Assembly: GCF_021735925.1 (NCBI RefSeq)
Contig: NZ_WMEA01000001.1
Span: forward strand, 186,001-250,000
Direction: 5' to 3'
Source of the DNA: Loktanella sp. M215
GTDB taxonomy: Bacteria > Pseudomonadota > Alphaproteobacteria > Rhodobacterales > Rhodobacteraceae
Length of the DNA: 64,000 nt
This document shows, in pieces, positions 26,625-36,336 of this stretch. Numbering within the stretch: position 1 is the stretch's first letter; every line of letters starts with the position of its first letter. A program made the translations under genes and the position numbers. The notes under the pieces are model-generated. The model was not told where the DNA came from, did not search any database, and worked only from the letters and a program-made list of their open reading frames with translations.

Positions 26625-27139
26625 CGATGGGCACGGCGCTGTTCCTCGCGTTCCTCGTCGTGCAACGGCTCAGCGAACTCCTCATCGCCCGCCGCAATAC
26701 CGCGCGGCTGCTGGCCCGCGGTGCGCGCGAGGTGGGTGCGGGTCATTATCCGGTCATGGTCGCGCTGCACACCGCATGGGTGCTGGCGCTGATCCTCTTC
26801 GGCTGGTCGCAGCCGCTGCACATGGGCTGGCTCGCCGTCTACGCGGTGCTGCAGGTGTTCCGGGTCTGGATCCTCGGCACGTTGGGGTCGCGCTGGACCA
26901 CGCGCATCATCGTCATCGACGAACCGCTGGTTGCACGCGGGCCGTTCCGTTTCATCCCGCACCCGAACTACACCCTTGTCGTGGCCGAGATCATCGTGGC
27001 CCCGCTGGTGCTGGGCCTGACATGGGTCGCCGTCGTGTTCACGCTGTTGAATGCCGCGATGCTTTATCACCGGATCGGGGTCGAAGACGGCGCCTTGCGC
27101 GGCAAGGGCCGTCACGCGACGGATGCCGCCCGCGTCTGA
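26621..27139 (+). CDS. isoprenylcysteine carboxyl methyltransferase (ICMT)-family membrane methyltransferase
   Basis: 172 residues, about four to five membrane spans. It has the ICMT/PEMT-type C-terminal signature GPFRFIPHPNYTLVVAEI, which in this fold binds S-adenosylmethionine, followed by a further hydrophobic stretch and a basic tail. Bacteria lack prenylated CaaX proteins, so this is not a true isoprenylcysteine enzyme. Its ATGA overlap with the type III polyketide synthase gene makes O-methylation of the polyketide the likely role (as BpsB). That role is inferred from gene pairing. Confidence 0.82.
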   Translation: MTMGTALFLAFLVVQRLSELLIARRNTARLLARGAREVGAGHYPVMVALHTAWVLALILFGWSQPLHMGWLAVYAVLQVFRVWILGTLGSRWTTRIIVIDEPLVARGPFRFIPHPNYTLVVAEIIVAPLVLGLTWVAVVFTLLNAAMLYHRIGVEDGALRGKGRHATDAARV

Positions 27140-27192
27140 TCAGGCGGCGCTTTCGGACTGACGCCGCCCTGCATCGTCGCTAGGGTGCGGAC

Positions 27193-27861
27193 ATGGAATC
27201 CCTTCGCCTGCATTACGCGCCCGACAACGCCTCGCTTTGCGTGCGCCTTGCGCTGGAATTTGCGGGGCAGGACTACTCGACTGTCCTGGTCGACCGGACC
27301 CGCAACGCGCAACGAGACCCGGATTATCTTGCCCTTAATCCTGCGGGTCTGATCCCGGCGCTGGAAACACCCTCCGGTCCCATATTCGAGACGGGCGCCA
27401 TCCTGCTTTGGCTGGCCGACCGGCATCCGGGCAGCCTGTGTCCCGCCCCGGACGATGCTGCACGGGGTCAGGCCCTGTCATGGCTGTTCTGGCTATCGAA
27501 CACGCTGCATGCGACGCTGCGCACCCTCTTTTATCCAGAGCAATATCTGCCCGCAGCCCCCGCCAGCCTGCGCCATGCCGCGCGGCACCGCGCCGCTACG
27601 CACCTCGACCTGCTGGAAAGGCACTGGGTGCCGGACCACGTGCTGCACATGTGCTATCTGGCGCCTCTGCTGCGCTGGCCCGCACTTTATGGCGGGCCGA
27701 CCGACTGGTATGACCTCAGGCACTGGCCCCGCCTGCACCGTTTCGCGCAGGTGTTCGAGGAAAGCGCACCGGCGCTGCGTGCCGCCCGCGCCGAAGGCCT
27801 TGGGCCCACACCCTTTTCCGCCCCCGTCCTGCCGGACCCGCCCGAAGGAAGTGCCACCTGA
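27193..27861 (+). CDS. glutathione S-transferase family protein
   Basis: 222 residues with an N-terminal thioredoxin-like domain (LRLHYAPDNASLCVRLALEF, then NPAGLIPALETP with the cis-Pro, and FETGAILLWLADRHP) and an all-helical C-terminal half. The Ser in NASLC is in the usual place for the glutathione-activating residue, but assignment to a GST class is not safe. It is translationally coupled to sdaA by TGATG overlap. The substrate is unknown. Confidence 0.88.
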   Translation: MESLRLHYAPDNASLCVRLALEFAGQDYSTVLVDRTRNAQRDPDYLALNPAGLIPALETPSGPIFETGAILLWLADRHPGSLCPAPDDAARGQALSWLFWLSNTLHATLRTLFYPEQYLPAAPASLRHAARHRAATHLDLLERHWVPDHVLHMCYLAPLLRWPALYGGPTDWYDLRHWPRLHRFAQVFEESAPALRAARAEGLGPTPFSAPVLPDPPEGSAT

Positions 27862-29234
27862 TGTTCCTGTCCGTCTTCGATATGTTCAAGGTCGGCGTCG
27901 GTCCGTCGTCGTCACACACCATCGGCCCGATGGTCGCCGCCGCACGGTTCCTCGATCACCTGCGCGCGCAGCCTTTCGCGGTGGCGCGGGTCCGCGCCAG
28001 TCTGCACGGCAGCCTTGCGTTCACCGGCATCGGCCATGCGACAGACCGCGCGGTGATGCTCGGCCTCGCCGGTCAGCGGGCCGACGACTATGACGCCGCC
28101 CGCGCCGAGGCGGCGCTGGAGGCCATCAGGACGCAGCACGAGATTGCACCGGACGGCCTGCTGCCCCTGCGCTTCGATCCGAAGGACGATCTGCTGTTCG
28201 ACTACGGCCCTGCCCTGCCCGGTCACGCGAATGGCCTGATATTCAAGGGGCTGGATGCACAGGGCGATACGGTCACCCAGGTGACTTACTATTCCGTCGG
28301 CGGTGGCTTCGTGCTGACCGCGGACGAACTCGCCGCAGGGCGCGACACCGACGACGGCCCGCCGGTGCCCTGGCCCTTCCGAACCGCGGCACAGATGCTG
28401 GACATGGCGCAAACCTCAGGCAAAAGCATTGCCACGCTCAAGCGTGAAAACGAACTCAGCCGCCGCCGCGCGACAGATGTGGACGCGGGGCTGACCCGGA
28501 TCTGGGCGGTGATGAACGCCTGCATCGACCGGGGACTGGCAGCGACGGGCACCCTGCCCGGCGGTCTGAACGTGCGCCGCCGCGCCCACGGCATCCATCA
28601 GGCGCTGCTGGCAGAGCGTGGTCTGAACCAGCCCGCCCCCCATACGATCAACGACTGGATGTCCGCCTACGCCATGGCCGTGAACGAGGAAAACGCCGCC
28701 GGCGGTCAGGTGGTTACCGCCCCCACCAACGGTGCCGCAGGTGTCCTGCCGGCCACGATCCGCTACTGGCTGGACCACGTGCCCGGCGCGGCCCCCTCGA
28801 AAATCCCCGATTTCCTGCTGACCGCCGCCGCCATCGGCGGATTGATCAAGTTCAACGCCAGCATCTCCGGTGCCGAATGCGGCTGCCAGGCCGAGGTCGG
28901 TTCTGCCGCCGCCATGGCCGCCGCAGGGCTTTGCGCGGTGCTGGGCGGCAGTCCCGCGCAGATCGAGAACGCGGCAGAGATCGCGCTGGAGCATCACCTT
29001 GGCATGACCTGCGACCCGGTCCGCGGTCTGGTGCAGGTGCCCTGCATCGAGCGTAACGGTCTGGGCTGCATCAAGGCCGTCTCGGCCGCCAGCCTCGCCT
29101 TGCGGGGTGACGGCGTGCATCTGGTGCCGCTGGACGCCGCGATCGAGACGATGCGCCAGACGGGCGCCGACATGAGCGAGAAATACAAGGAAACATCCCT
29201 TGGCGGGCTGGCGGTCAATGTCCCCAACTGCTGA
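27861..29234 (+). CDS. sdaA: L-serine ammonia-lyase (single-chain, 4Fe-4S)
   Basis: 457 residues, the normal length for the fused alpha-beta serine dehydratase, which deaminates L-serine to pyruvate. The N-terminal beta domain starts with DMFKVGVGPSSSHTIGPM, and the catalytic alpha domain has the cluster cysteines in SGAECGCQAEVGSA and TCDPVRGLVQVPCIERN. It ends with the family-typical GGLAVNVPNC, whose C-terminal Cys occupies the active site in this family. It overlaps the GST stop by one base, forming a two-gene unit upstream of the EamA exporters. Confidence 0.97.
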   Translation: MFLSVFDMFKVGVGPSSSHTIGPMVAAARFLDHLRAQPFAVARVRASLHGSLAFTGIGHATDRAVMLGLAGQRADDYDAARAEAALEAIRTQHEIAPDGLLPLRFDPKDDLLFDYGPALPGHANGLIFKGLDAQGDTVTQVTYYSVGGGFVLTADELAAGRDTDDGPPVPWPFRTAAQMLDMAQTSGKSIATLKRENELSRRRATDVDAGLTRIWAVMNACIDRGLAATGTLPGGLNVRRRAHGIHQALLAERGLNQPAPHTINDWMSAYAMAVNEENAAGGQVVTAPTNGAAGVLPATIRYWLDHVPGAAPSKIPDFLLTAAAIGGLIKFNASISGAECGCQAEVGSAAAMAAAGLCAVLGGSPAQIENAAEIALEHHLGMTCDPVRGLVQVPCIERNGLGCIKAVSAASLALRGDGVHLVPLDAAIETMRQTGADMSEKYKETSLGGLAVNVPNC

Positions 29235-29273
29235 TCCCCTGGCGAATTCCCCGCGAAAACACGGAGTGCGCCC

Positions 29274-30248
29274 GTGACGCCTGCCGATCGCATCCTTCCG
29301 GGCATCGTGCTGATGCTGGGGTTCTGCGCGACGGCGCCCCTGATCGATGCTGCGTCCAAGCTGGCGGCCCAGTCGCTGCCCGTGGGCCAGATCACCACGG
29401 CGCGCTTCATCGTGCAGGCCGCCCTGATGGCGCCGGTCTGCCTGGCGCTGGGGCAGTCGGTCCGGCTGCCCCGCGGGGCCGGCCGCGCGCTGGTCGCCCG
29501 CGCGCTTTGCCTGATTGCCTCGACCTATTGCTTCGTCGCGGCGCTGACGGTGATGCCGATGGCCGACGCCCTCGCCATCGCCTTTGTCGAGCCGTTCCTG
29601 TTGCTGATCCTCGGCCACCTGATCTTTGCCGACCCCGTCGGTCCGCGCCGGATCGCCGCCTGCGCCGTGGGGTTCGCCGGATCGCTACTGGTGATCCGGC
29701 CCAGCCTCGCGGCCTTCGGCCCGATGGCGCTGTTCCCGCTCGGCACCGCGCTGTCCTTCGCGCTCTACATGCTGGTCACGCGCAGCCTGTCGCGGCGCAT
29801 GCACCCGGTGGCGATGCAGTTCCACACCTCGACCGTTGCGATGGCGCTGTGCCTGCCGGTCATGCTGATCGCTGCGGGCCGCGACTGGCCGACCCTGTCG
29901 CCAGTGCTGCCGCAGGGCCTCGCCTGGGCTTGGCTGGCGGGGGTAGGCGCGGCCTCTGCCGTGGCCCACCTGATGATGACCTATGCCCTGCGCGCCGCGC
30001 CCGCCGCGACGCTGGCGCCGCTGCATTACCTCGAAATCGTCAGCGCGGTCGCCTTGGGCTACACCATCTTCGGCGATTTCCCCGATGCCCTGACATGGAC
30101 CGGGATCGCGGTCATCGTAGCCTCCGGCCTTTATATCATCGCGAGAGAGCGCCATACGGCGCGGCAGCCGGCGACGCTGGCGATTGCCGTGGGCCTGACG
30201 CCCCAGAACCTGACACCGCGCGACGTGCAGCCGGACAGCGCACCGTGA
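29274..30248 (+). CDS. EamA/DMT-family transporter (tandem copy 1)
   Basis: 324-residue inner-membrane protein with about ten spans, made of two EamA half-repeats. The start is GTG at 29274, with GGAG upstream. It is closely related to the following gene: VLMLGFC, ADALAIAFV.PF, VGPRRIAACAVGF and YMLVTR..SRR all recur there. DMT proteins export metabolites such as amino acids; the substrate cannot be inferred. The C-terminal ~30 residues extend past the last span. It overlaps copy 2 by GTGA, so the two are co-translated and may work as a pair. Confidence 0.85.
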   Translation: MTPADRILPGIVLMLGFCATAPLIDAASKLAAQSLPVGQITTARFIVQAALMAPVCLALGQSVRLPRGAGRALVARALCLIASTYCFVAALTVMPMADALAIAFVEPFLLLILGHLIFADPVGPRRIAACAVGFAGSLLVIRPSLAAFGPMALFPLGTALSFALYMLVTRSLSRRMHPVAMQFHTSTVAMALCLPVMLIAAGRDWPTLSPVLPQGLAWAWLAGVGAASAVAHLMMTYALRAAPAATLAPLHYLEIVSAVALGYTIFGDFPDALTWTGIAVIVASGLYIIARERHTARQPATLAIAVGLTPQNLTPRDVQPDSAP

Positions 30249-31180
30249 CGGGCGACCGCCCGTTCGCCGGGATCCTGCTGATGCTGGGGTTCTGCGTGCT
30301 CGCCCCCTTGGGCGACGGCATGGCCAAGCTTCTGGGCACCGGCACCGGCCTGCTGATCCTGATGCTGTCGCGCTTCGTCACGCAGGCCGCCATCCTCGGC
30401 GCCGCGGCGCTGTGGCAAGGCGAAAGTTTGCGCGCCCCGCGCGGCACCCGCGCCCTGATCGCCCTGCGCACCCTGCTGCACATTGGCGGCATGGGCCTGA
30501 TGTTCGCGGCGCTGCGGGTGCTGCCGCTGGCGGATGCGCTGGCGATCGCCTTCGTCATGCCCTTCATCGCGCTGCTGCTGGGCTGGGCGCTGCTGGGCGA
30601 AACCGTGGGGCCGCACCGGCTCAGCGCCTGTGGCGTGGGCTTTGTCGGCACGATGCTGGTGATCCAGCCGAACTTTGTCGCGGTCGGTGCGGCGGCCCTT
30701 CTGCCGCTGGGGGTCGCGGTCTGCTTTGCCGGCTTCATGCTGGTCACGCGGCACATTTCGCGCCGTCTGGGGCCGGTGCGGATGCAGGCGATCAGCGGCT
30801 GGCAGGCGAGCCTTCTGATCGCCCTTGCCGTCCTACTGGTCCCCGACCGCAGCCTGACCACACTGCCCGCCGCCGCGTCTGACGCGCTGCTGCTGGCGGT
30901 CATGGGGGTCATGGGCACAGCGGCGCAACTGATGATGACCGCCAGCCTGCGCCTCGCGCCAGCCGCAACCCTCGCACCGATGCAGTATCTGGAGATTCCG
31001 TTCGGCACCGCCATCGGCTGGCTGATGTTCCGCGAACTGCCCAATGGCCTCGCCGCCCTCGGCATCGTCATCACGGTCGCCGCAGGGCTTTACGTCATCG
31101 CCCGCGAACGACGTCTGTCACGACCCGTGCCGCCTGTGGTGACAGGGTCAGCAGCACCGGGCCTGCCACCTGCAATCTGA
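30245..31180 (+). CDS. EamA/DMT-family transporter (tandem copy 2)
   Basis: 311 residues, ten predicted spans, GTG start overlapping the stop of copy 1 (GTGA). It is clearly a paralogue of the preceding gene (ILLMLGFC, ADALAIAFVMPF, GFMLVTRHISRR, AATLAPMQYLEI), so the pair arose by tandem duplication. The two have diverged enough that both start and end differ. Its last 86 bases overlap the 3' end of the thiamine pyrophosphokinase gene on the opposite strand. Substrate unknown; the proximity to serine deaminase is suggestive at most. Confidence 0.85.
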   Translation: MTGDRPFAGILLMLGFCVLAPLGDGMAKLLGTGTGLLILMLSRFVTQAAILGAAALWQGESLRAPRGTRALIALRTLLHIGGMGLMFAALRVLPLADALAIAFVMPFIALLLGWALLGETVGPHRLSACGVGFVGTMLVIQPNFVAVGAAALLPLGVAVCFAGFMLVTRHISRRLGPVRMQAISGWQASLLIALAVLLVPDRSLTTLPAAASDALLLAVMGVMGTAAQLMMTASLRLAPAATLAPMQYLEIPFGTAIGWLMFRELPNGLAALGIVITVAAGLYVIARERRLSRPVPPVVTGSAAPGLPPAI

Positions 31181-31757
31181 CCGGGCTGGCGGCAACTGCG
31201 TTGGAACTGCTGACCAGTCCGTCCGGCGCCATGGCACGGTCGTCCAGGTCCCAGCGCAGTCCCTGACTGCTGACGCGCGCCTGTCCCAGTGGCAGCAGGC
31301 CCAGCGGCAGCCCCTCTGCCACCGGCCAGACGCTGTCGCCCTGCGGCAACAGCACGCAGACGTCCCACCGCGAGACCAGCACCACATGCCAGGCCCGCAA
31401 CCGTGCGAGGACGCCCAGCGTCGACAGCGTGTGATCCAGCCGCCCCCCCAGAAACCCCGCCGCCATGATCAACGGTGCTGTGATCCGGGTCAGACACTTT
31501 TCGAAATCCGTGGTATCCTGTTCGGCCACCGGATGCATGATGGTACCGAAAGCGGCACGCGCCGCAGGGGTCAGCGAATCCATGTCGCCGATCACGGCGG
31601 CCGGCCGCAGCCCGGCCCGCAGCGCATGATCCGCGCCACCGTCGGCGGCCACGACCGTTGGCGCAAAGCTTAGGCACATGTTAAGGTCGTGTGCGTCTAT
31701 ATCGGCACCACCAAGCAGCGTGACAGGAGTCGCAGCGTGAACAATCGGCTGAATCAT
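31095..31757 (-). CDS. thiN: thiamine pyrophosphokinase
   Basis: 220 residues. The enzyme transfers pyrophosphate from ATP to thiamine to give ThDP. Family marks are VTLLGG, VVAADGGADHAL, AVIGDMDSL, EQDTTDFEKCL and GFLGGRLDHTLS, the last carrying the substrate Arg/Asp. The ATG at 31757 follows AGGGACA at good spacing; an ATG 27 bases upstream has AGGA abutting it and is unlikely. The gene is monocistronic, with an 86-base convergent overlap with EamA copy 2. No TPP riboswitch is visible. Confidence 0.9.
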   Translation of the reverse strand: MIQPIVHAATPVTLLGGADIDAHDLNMCLSFAPTVVAADGGADHALRAGLRPAAVIGDMDSLTPAARAAFGTIMHPVAEQDTTDFEKCLTRITAPLIMAAGFLGGRLDHTLSTLGVLARLRAWHVVLVSRWDVCVLLPQGDSVWPVAEGLPLGLLPLGQARVSSQGLRWDLDDRAMAPDGLVSSSNAVAASPVRLQVAGPVLLTLSPQAARVVTDVVRGR

Positions 31758-31896
31758 GGGGTATTGTCCCTTTTTGGGCGACATTCCTTGAAAGGGACAC
31801 AAAATCAACCCGTCGCGACCGCCTGTCGGTGCCGCTTTGCGAACCAATTGCTGGTAAACACGGTTTCACTTGGACTGGCAGAAAGCGAGCGAAATC

Positions 31897-34485
31897 ATGG
31901 TTGAGTCGAGCAAGATTCTCACCGTTTCCTATGGCACTTTCTCGTGCACGCTGGAGGGATTCGATGATTCCTTCTCGACGATGAAAGCGATTGCGGAGTA
32001 TTTCCGTGATCTGGCCGCGGGTGACCGTTATTTCGGGGCAGAACCGCCCACGCCAGATGCCGAAATGCTGACGCGGATCGCGGAACGCGAAATCTCGCGC
32101 CGGGTCGAAATGCGCAGCAGCACCACCGGGATCGTCCTGCGCGCCAGCGACCCCGCGCCTGCGGTCGCTGCGCCACAGGTTTCCGAACGGGTCACGTTCC
32201 CGCAGACCCGGAAGCAGGCACCGCAGCCACAGGCCGAGGACGAGGTCGAAGAGCAGGCCGAACCGCAGGTGCAGGATCTGCTGCGGCCAGCCAATGCCGC
32301 TGCGGTCGCCGAGGCAGACATGTCGGACGCTGCCGACAATGATGCGTCGGACGACGCGGACATAGCGTCTGTCCTTGACGCCGCACCGGTCATGCCGCCT
32401 GCACCGCGCCCCCCCGTGAACGGGCCATCCATGGCGCAAGCGGCCAACCGCGCGCGGGACGTCATGCAAGATCCCGATCGCGCCGACAATAACCAGGACA
32501 CGCGCATGGCGCCCGCTGTGCAGAAACAACCGGACATCACCGGCACCGGCCCGTCGGACGACACCCCCCCCTACCGCGCAACCGTGCCAGCCCATCCCGA
32601 TGCCGACAGCGTCGCGGCAAAGCTGCAGCGGATTCGGGCGGTGGTCGGCGGTGTGCCCCTGACCACGCCCGCCACCTACGCCGAAGACCTGGACGTGACG
32701 ACGGATGCCAGCGACGAGACGATGGATCTCGATCTGCATGCCGATGCAGAACCTCCGACCGCACCGATCTCTTCCGTTGAGGCACCGGAGACGGCCGAGG
32801 ATTCGCAGGACCAGACCGACACGTCCGCATCCGTGGCTGTGGCCAGCGACGCAGAGCGTTCGGATGCAGAGTTGGACAGCGCGATTGCGCGCGCCATGGC
32901 CGTCTTCGGGGGGCAGGACTCGCCCGACACCGACACTCAAACTGACACTGACACTGACACTGACACTGACACTGACACTGGCGACGCCGACAGCGAAGCA
33001 CAGGATGCGACCCAGTCCGACGACGGCCTGATCGCAACAACTCTGGCTGACGCGGGCCCGTCGCCTGCGGGTCCCGCCACAGACGCGGCCTCCTCTCAGG
33101 CGCCAGATCAAGACGCATCTGTCGCGGCACCGGCTGACGCCGAAGCAGACAAGACGGCAGCAACCGCGCCGACGGATGAAACCGACGATCAGATTTCAGC
33201 CGTGTTGCGCAACCTCGAACGGGCCGGCCTGCGCCAGACCCAAAAGGAGCAGGCACCGACCGACAACACCGCCGCACGCCAGACGGACAGCGCAGTGCCT
33301 GCGCCCGCCCCGGTCGCGGCCGCGACAAAGGAACCTGCGCCGATTGCGCCGCCAGCGGCACCGCGCGGCCGGATCCTGCGTATCACCCGGCGCCCCCGCG
33401 ACCCCGACATCCAGCCCGCGGCTGAGGCGCCTGTCACCACGGCTGACACCGACGACACCGTCACGGCAATCCCTGCCACCGCTGCCACGGACGAAGCGAT
33501 CCCGGAGGCGCCAAACCCGTCTGCCGAGGCTTCTGCGCACGCCGATGGTGCAAAGACTGCGGTTGCCGACGATTTCGCGGACTCCGTCGCAGCGCGCGAC
33601 GGGGCTGGCGACATGATCGACTTCGACCCCGAGGCCATCGAAAGCACCCTGTCCGAGGATGACGAAGCGGATCTGCAACGGGAACTGGCGTCCTTGGTCG
33701 CGGAGCAGGATGCCGAACAGGCACCTCAACCGGCACCGGCAGAAGCAACCGACGCGCCGGCCCCCCTTGCACCGGCTGCGGACGAACAGTCCAAACCGCG
33801 CCGCGACCCCCTGCCCGACACGTCAGAGGCGGAAATGTCGCGGATCATGTCCCAGGCCGACGACGAACTGGCCGATCCCAACGCCAGCCGCCGCCGCAAC
33901 GCCATCGCCCACCTCAAGGCCGCCGTCGCCGCGACAGAAGCGGCGCGCCAGTTGGGCGAGGCCGGCACCGACCGCACAGCCACCGAAGAGGTGTTCCGCG
34001 ACGACCTGCAAAAGGTCGTCCAGCCGCGCCGCGCCCCGCGCCCCGAGGCAGCACCCGACCGGTCCGAGCGTCAGCGCCCCGGCCCGCTGAAGCTGGTGGC
34101 GAGCCAGCGCATCGATCTGGGCGATACGGCGCCCGCCGAATCGGTGCAGCCCCGGCGCATCGCGACCCCCGCGGCTGAGGCGCCCGCCAGCGACACCGGC
34201 AACTTTGCCGAATTCGCCGAACAGATGGGTGCGACCAGCCTGCAGGACCTGCTGGAAGCAGCGGCCGCCTACACGGCCTTCGTCGAGGGATCGGAAGATT
34301 TCTCTCGCCCGCACATCATGCAGAAGGTCAAACAGACGGTGGCCCAGGATTTCAGCCGCGAAGATGGTCTGCGGTCCTTTGGCACCCTGCTGCGGCAGGG
34401 CCGGATCGAACGGGTCCGCAACGGTCGCTTTGCCGTGTCGCACCGGACCCGGTTCAAGCCGGATGCGATGGCCGCCGGGGGCTGA
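31897..34485 (+). CDS. large acidic, mostly disordered protein of unknown function
   Basis: 862 residues without signal peptide or membrane span. Two ordered ends bracket a long low-complexity centre. Residues ~5-75 (SYGTFSCTLEGFDDSFSTMK..., REISRRVE) look like a conserved small domain. Residues ~760-855 (FAEFAEQMGATSLQDLLEAA, then a helical segment ending near RFKP) look like a conserved, helical, partly basic domain. The ~650-residue middle is rich in Ala, Asp, Pro, Thr and Glu and contains a TDTDTD... tract from a hexanucleotide repeat. Such architecture suggests a cytoplasmic scaffold, but I do not recognise the family. The ATG at 31897 begins just before the conserved N-domain. A strong terminator follows. 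Confidence 0.75.
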   Translation: MVESSKILTVSYGTFSCTLEGFDDSFSTMKAIAEYFRDLAAGDRYFGAEPPTPDAEMLTRIAEREISRRVEMRSSTTGIVLRASDPAPAVAAPQVSERVTFPQTRKQAPQPQAEDEVEEQAEPQVQDLLRPANAAAVAEADMSDAADNDASDDADIASVLDAAPVMPPAPRPPVNGPSMAQAANRARDVMQDPDRADNNQDTRMAPAVQKQPDITGTGPSDDTPPYRATVPAHPDADSVAAKLQRIRAVVGGVPLTTPATYAEDLDVTTDASDETMDLDLHADAEPPTAPISSVEAPETAEDSQDQTDTSASVAVASDAERSDAELDSAIARAMAVFGGQDSPDTDTQTDTDTDTDTDTDTGDADSEAQDATQSDDGLIATTLADAGPSPAGPATDAASSQAPDQDASVAAPADAEADKTAATAPTDETDDQISAVLRNLERAGLRQTQKEQAPTDNTAARQTDSAVPAPAPVAAATKEPAPIAPPAAPRGRILRITRRPRDPDIQPAAEAPVTTADTDDTVTAIPATAATDEAIPEAPNPSAEASAHADGAKTAVADDFADSVAARDGAGDMIDFDPEAIESTLSEDDEADLQRELASLVAEQDAEQAPQPAPAEATDAPAPLAPAADEQSKPRRDPLPDTSEAEMSRIMSQADDELADPNASRRRNAIAHLKAAVAATEAARQLGEAGTDRTATEEVFRDDLQKVVQPRRAPRPEAAPDRSERQRPGPLKLVASQRIDLGDTAPAESVQPRRIATPAAEAPASDTGNFAEFAEQMGATSLQDLLEAAAAYTAFVEGSEDFSRPHIMQKVKQTVAQDFSREDGLRSFGTLLRQGRIERVRNGRFAVSHRTRFKPDAMAAGG
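32941..32980 (+). repeat. in-frame hexanucleotide microsatellite (ACTGAC)n
   Basis: Six full copies plus four bases of ACTGAC in perfect tandem, encoding alternating Thr-Asp in the disordered centre of the 862-residue protein. Looser variants (GACACC GACACT CAA) flank it on the left. Because the unit is 6 bases, slippage would change length by two residues without a frameshift. Confidence 0.95.
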
Positions 34486-34504
34486 CAGGCCCAAGATCAA
34501 AACG

Positions 34505-34539
34505 AAAAAAGGCGACGGGTTCACACCCGTCGCCTTTTT
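34505..34539. terminator. strong bidirectional Rho-independent terminator
   Basis: AAAAAGGCGACGGGT pairs perfectly with ACCCGTCGCCTTTTT (15 base pairs) around a TCAC loop. It lies between the convergent stops at 34485 and 34557. A-run and T-run on the two sides let it serve both strands. Confidence 0.9.
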
Positions 34540-34556
34540 CACATCTGGCGCCGCGT

Positions 34557-34792
34557 TCAGTCTTCGCGATCATCGGGATCGGCCTGACCGATCCCGCGAA
34601 AGATGCTGCGAAACGGCCAGGCCCACAGGATGCCAAGCCCGACATAGATCGCCAGTTCCAGCCAGATCGACGGGCGGTCCAGCGTCGAGGTGATGGTGAC
34701 CGCGACCACGATGTAGGCGGGCAGGCCGATCACCAGAATCAGCAGTGCCCACCGCTTGCGCGCCTTGTAGCTGAGGTTCGCGAACCAGCCGT

Positions 34793-34796
<4 letters not shown>
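34557..34796 (-). CDS. DUF2842 small membrane protein
   Basis: 79 residues with two hydrophobic spans ([20 protein letters not shown] and a second near residues 45-62, [17 protein letters not shown]) and an acidic C-terminus (ADPDDRED). This matches the short DUF2842 family of alphaproteobacteria, function unknown. The ATG at 34796 overlaps the purA stop (ATGA), so the protein is made from the purA mRNA by coupling. The bidirectional terminator follows. Confidence 0.82.
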
Positions 34797-36088
<1,292 letters not shown>

Positions 36089-36336
36089 GATATCAGGTCC
36101 TCTGCCGGAATTTCCGTTGACCGCTATATGCGGATGGGCAGTGTCTTGAAACCGAAAAACATGTCCCGCCGCACCAGAGGGCGGCAAAGCGACGGGCCGC
36201 GCGACGCTTCCCCCCCGACGCGCCGCGATTCTGCCGTTGACAGCCTGCCCCTTACGCGCCGTGCTTTGGGGTTGCGGCATGGGGGCCTTCGGCATAGACA
36301 GCGCCGAACCGCAGGCAACCCGCAGGCCCCTTCGTC

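Noticed and set aside
36237..36265. Sigma-70 promoter for secG
   Set aside because: TTGACA is present but nothing resembling a -10 element lies at 16-18 bases.
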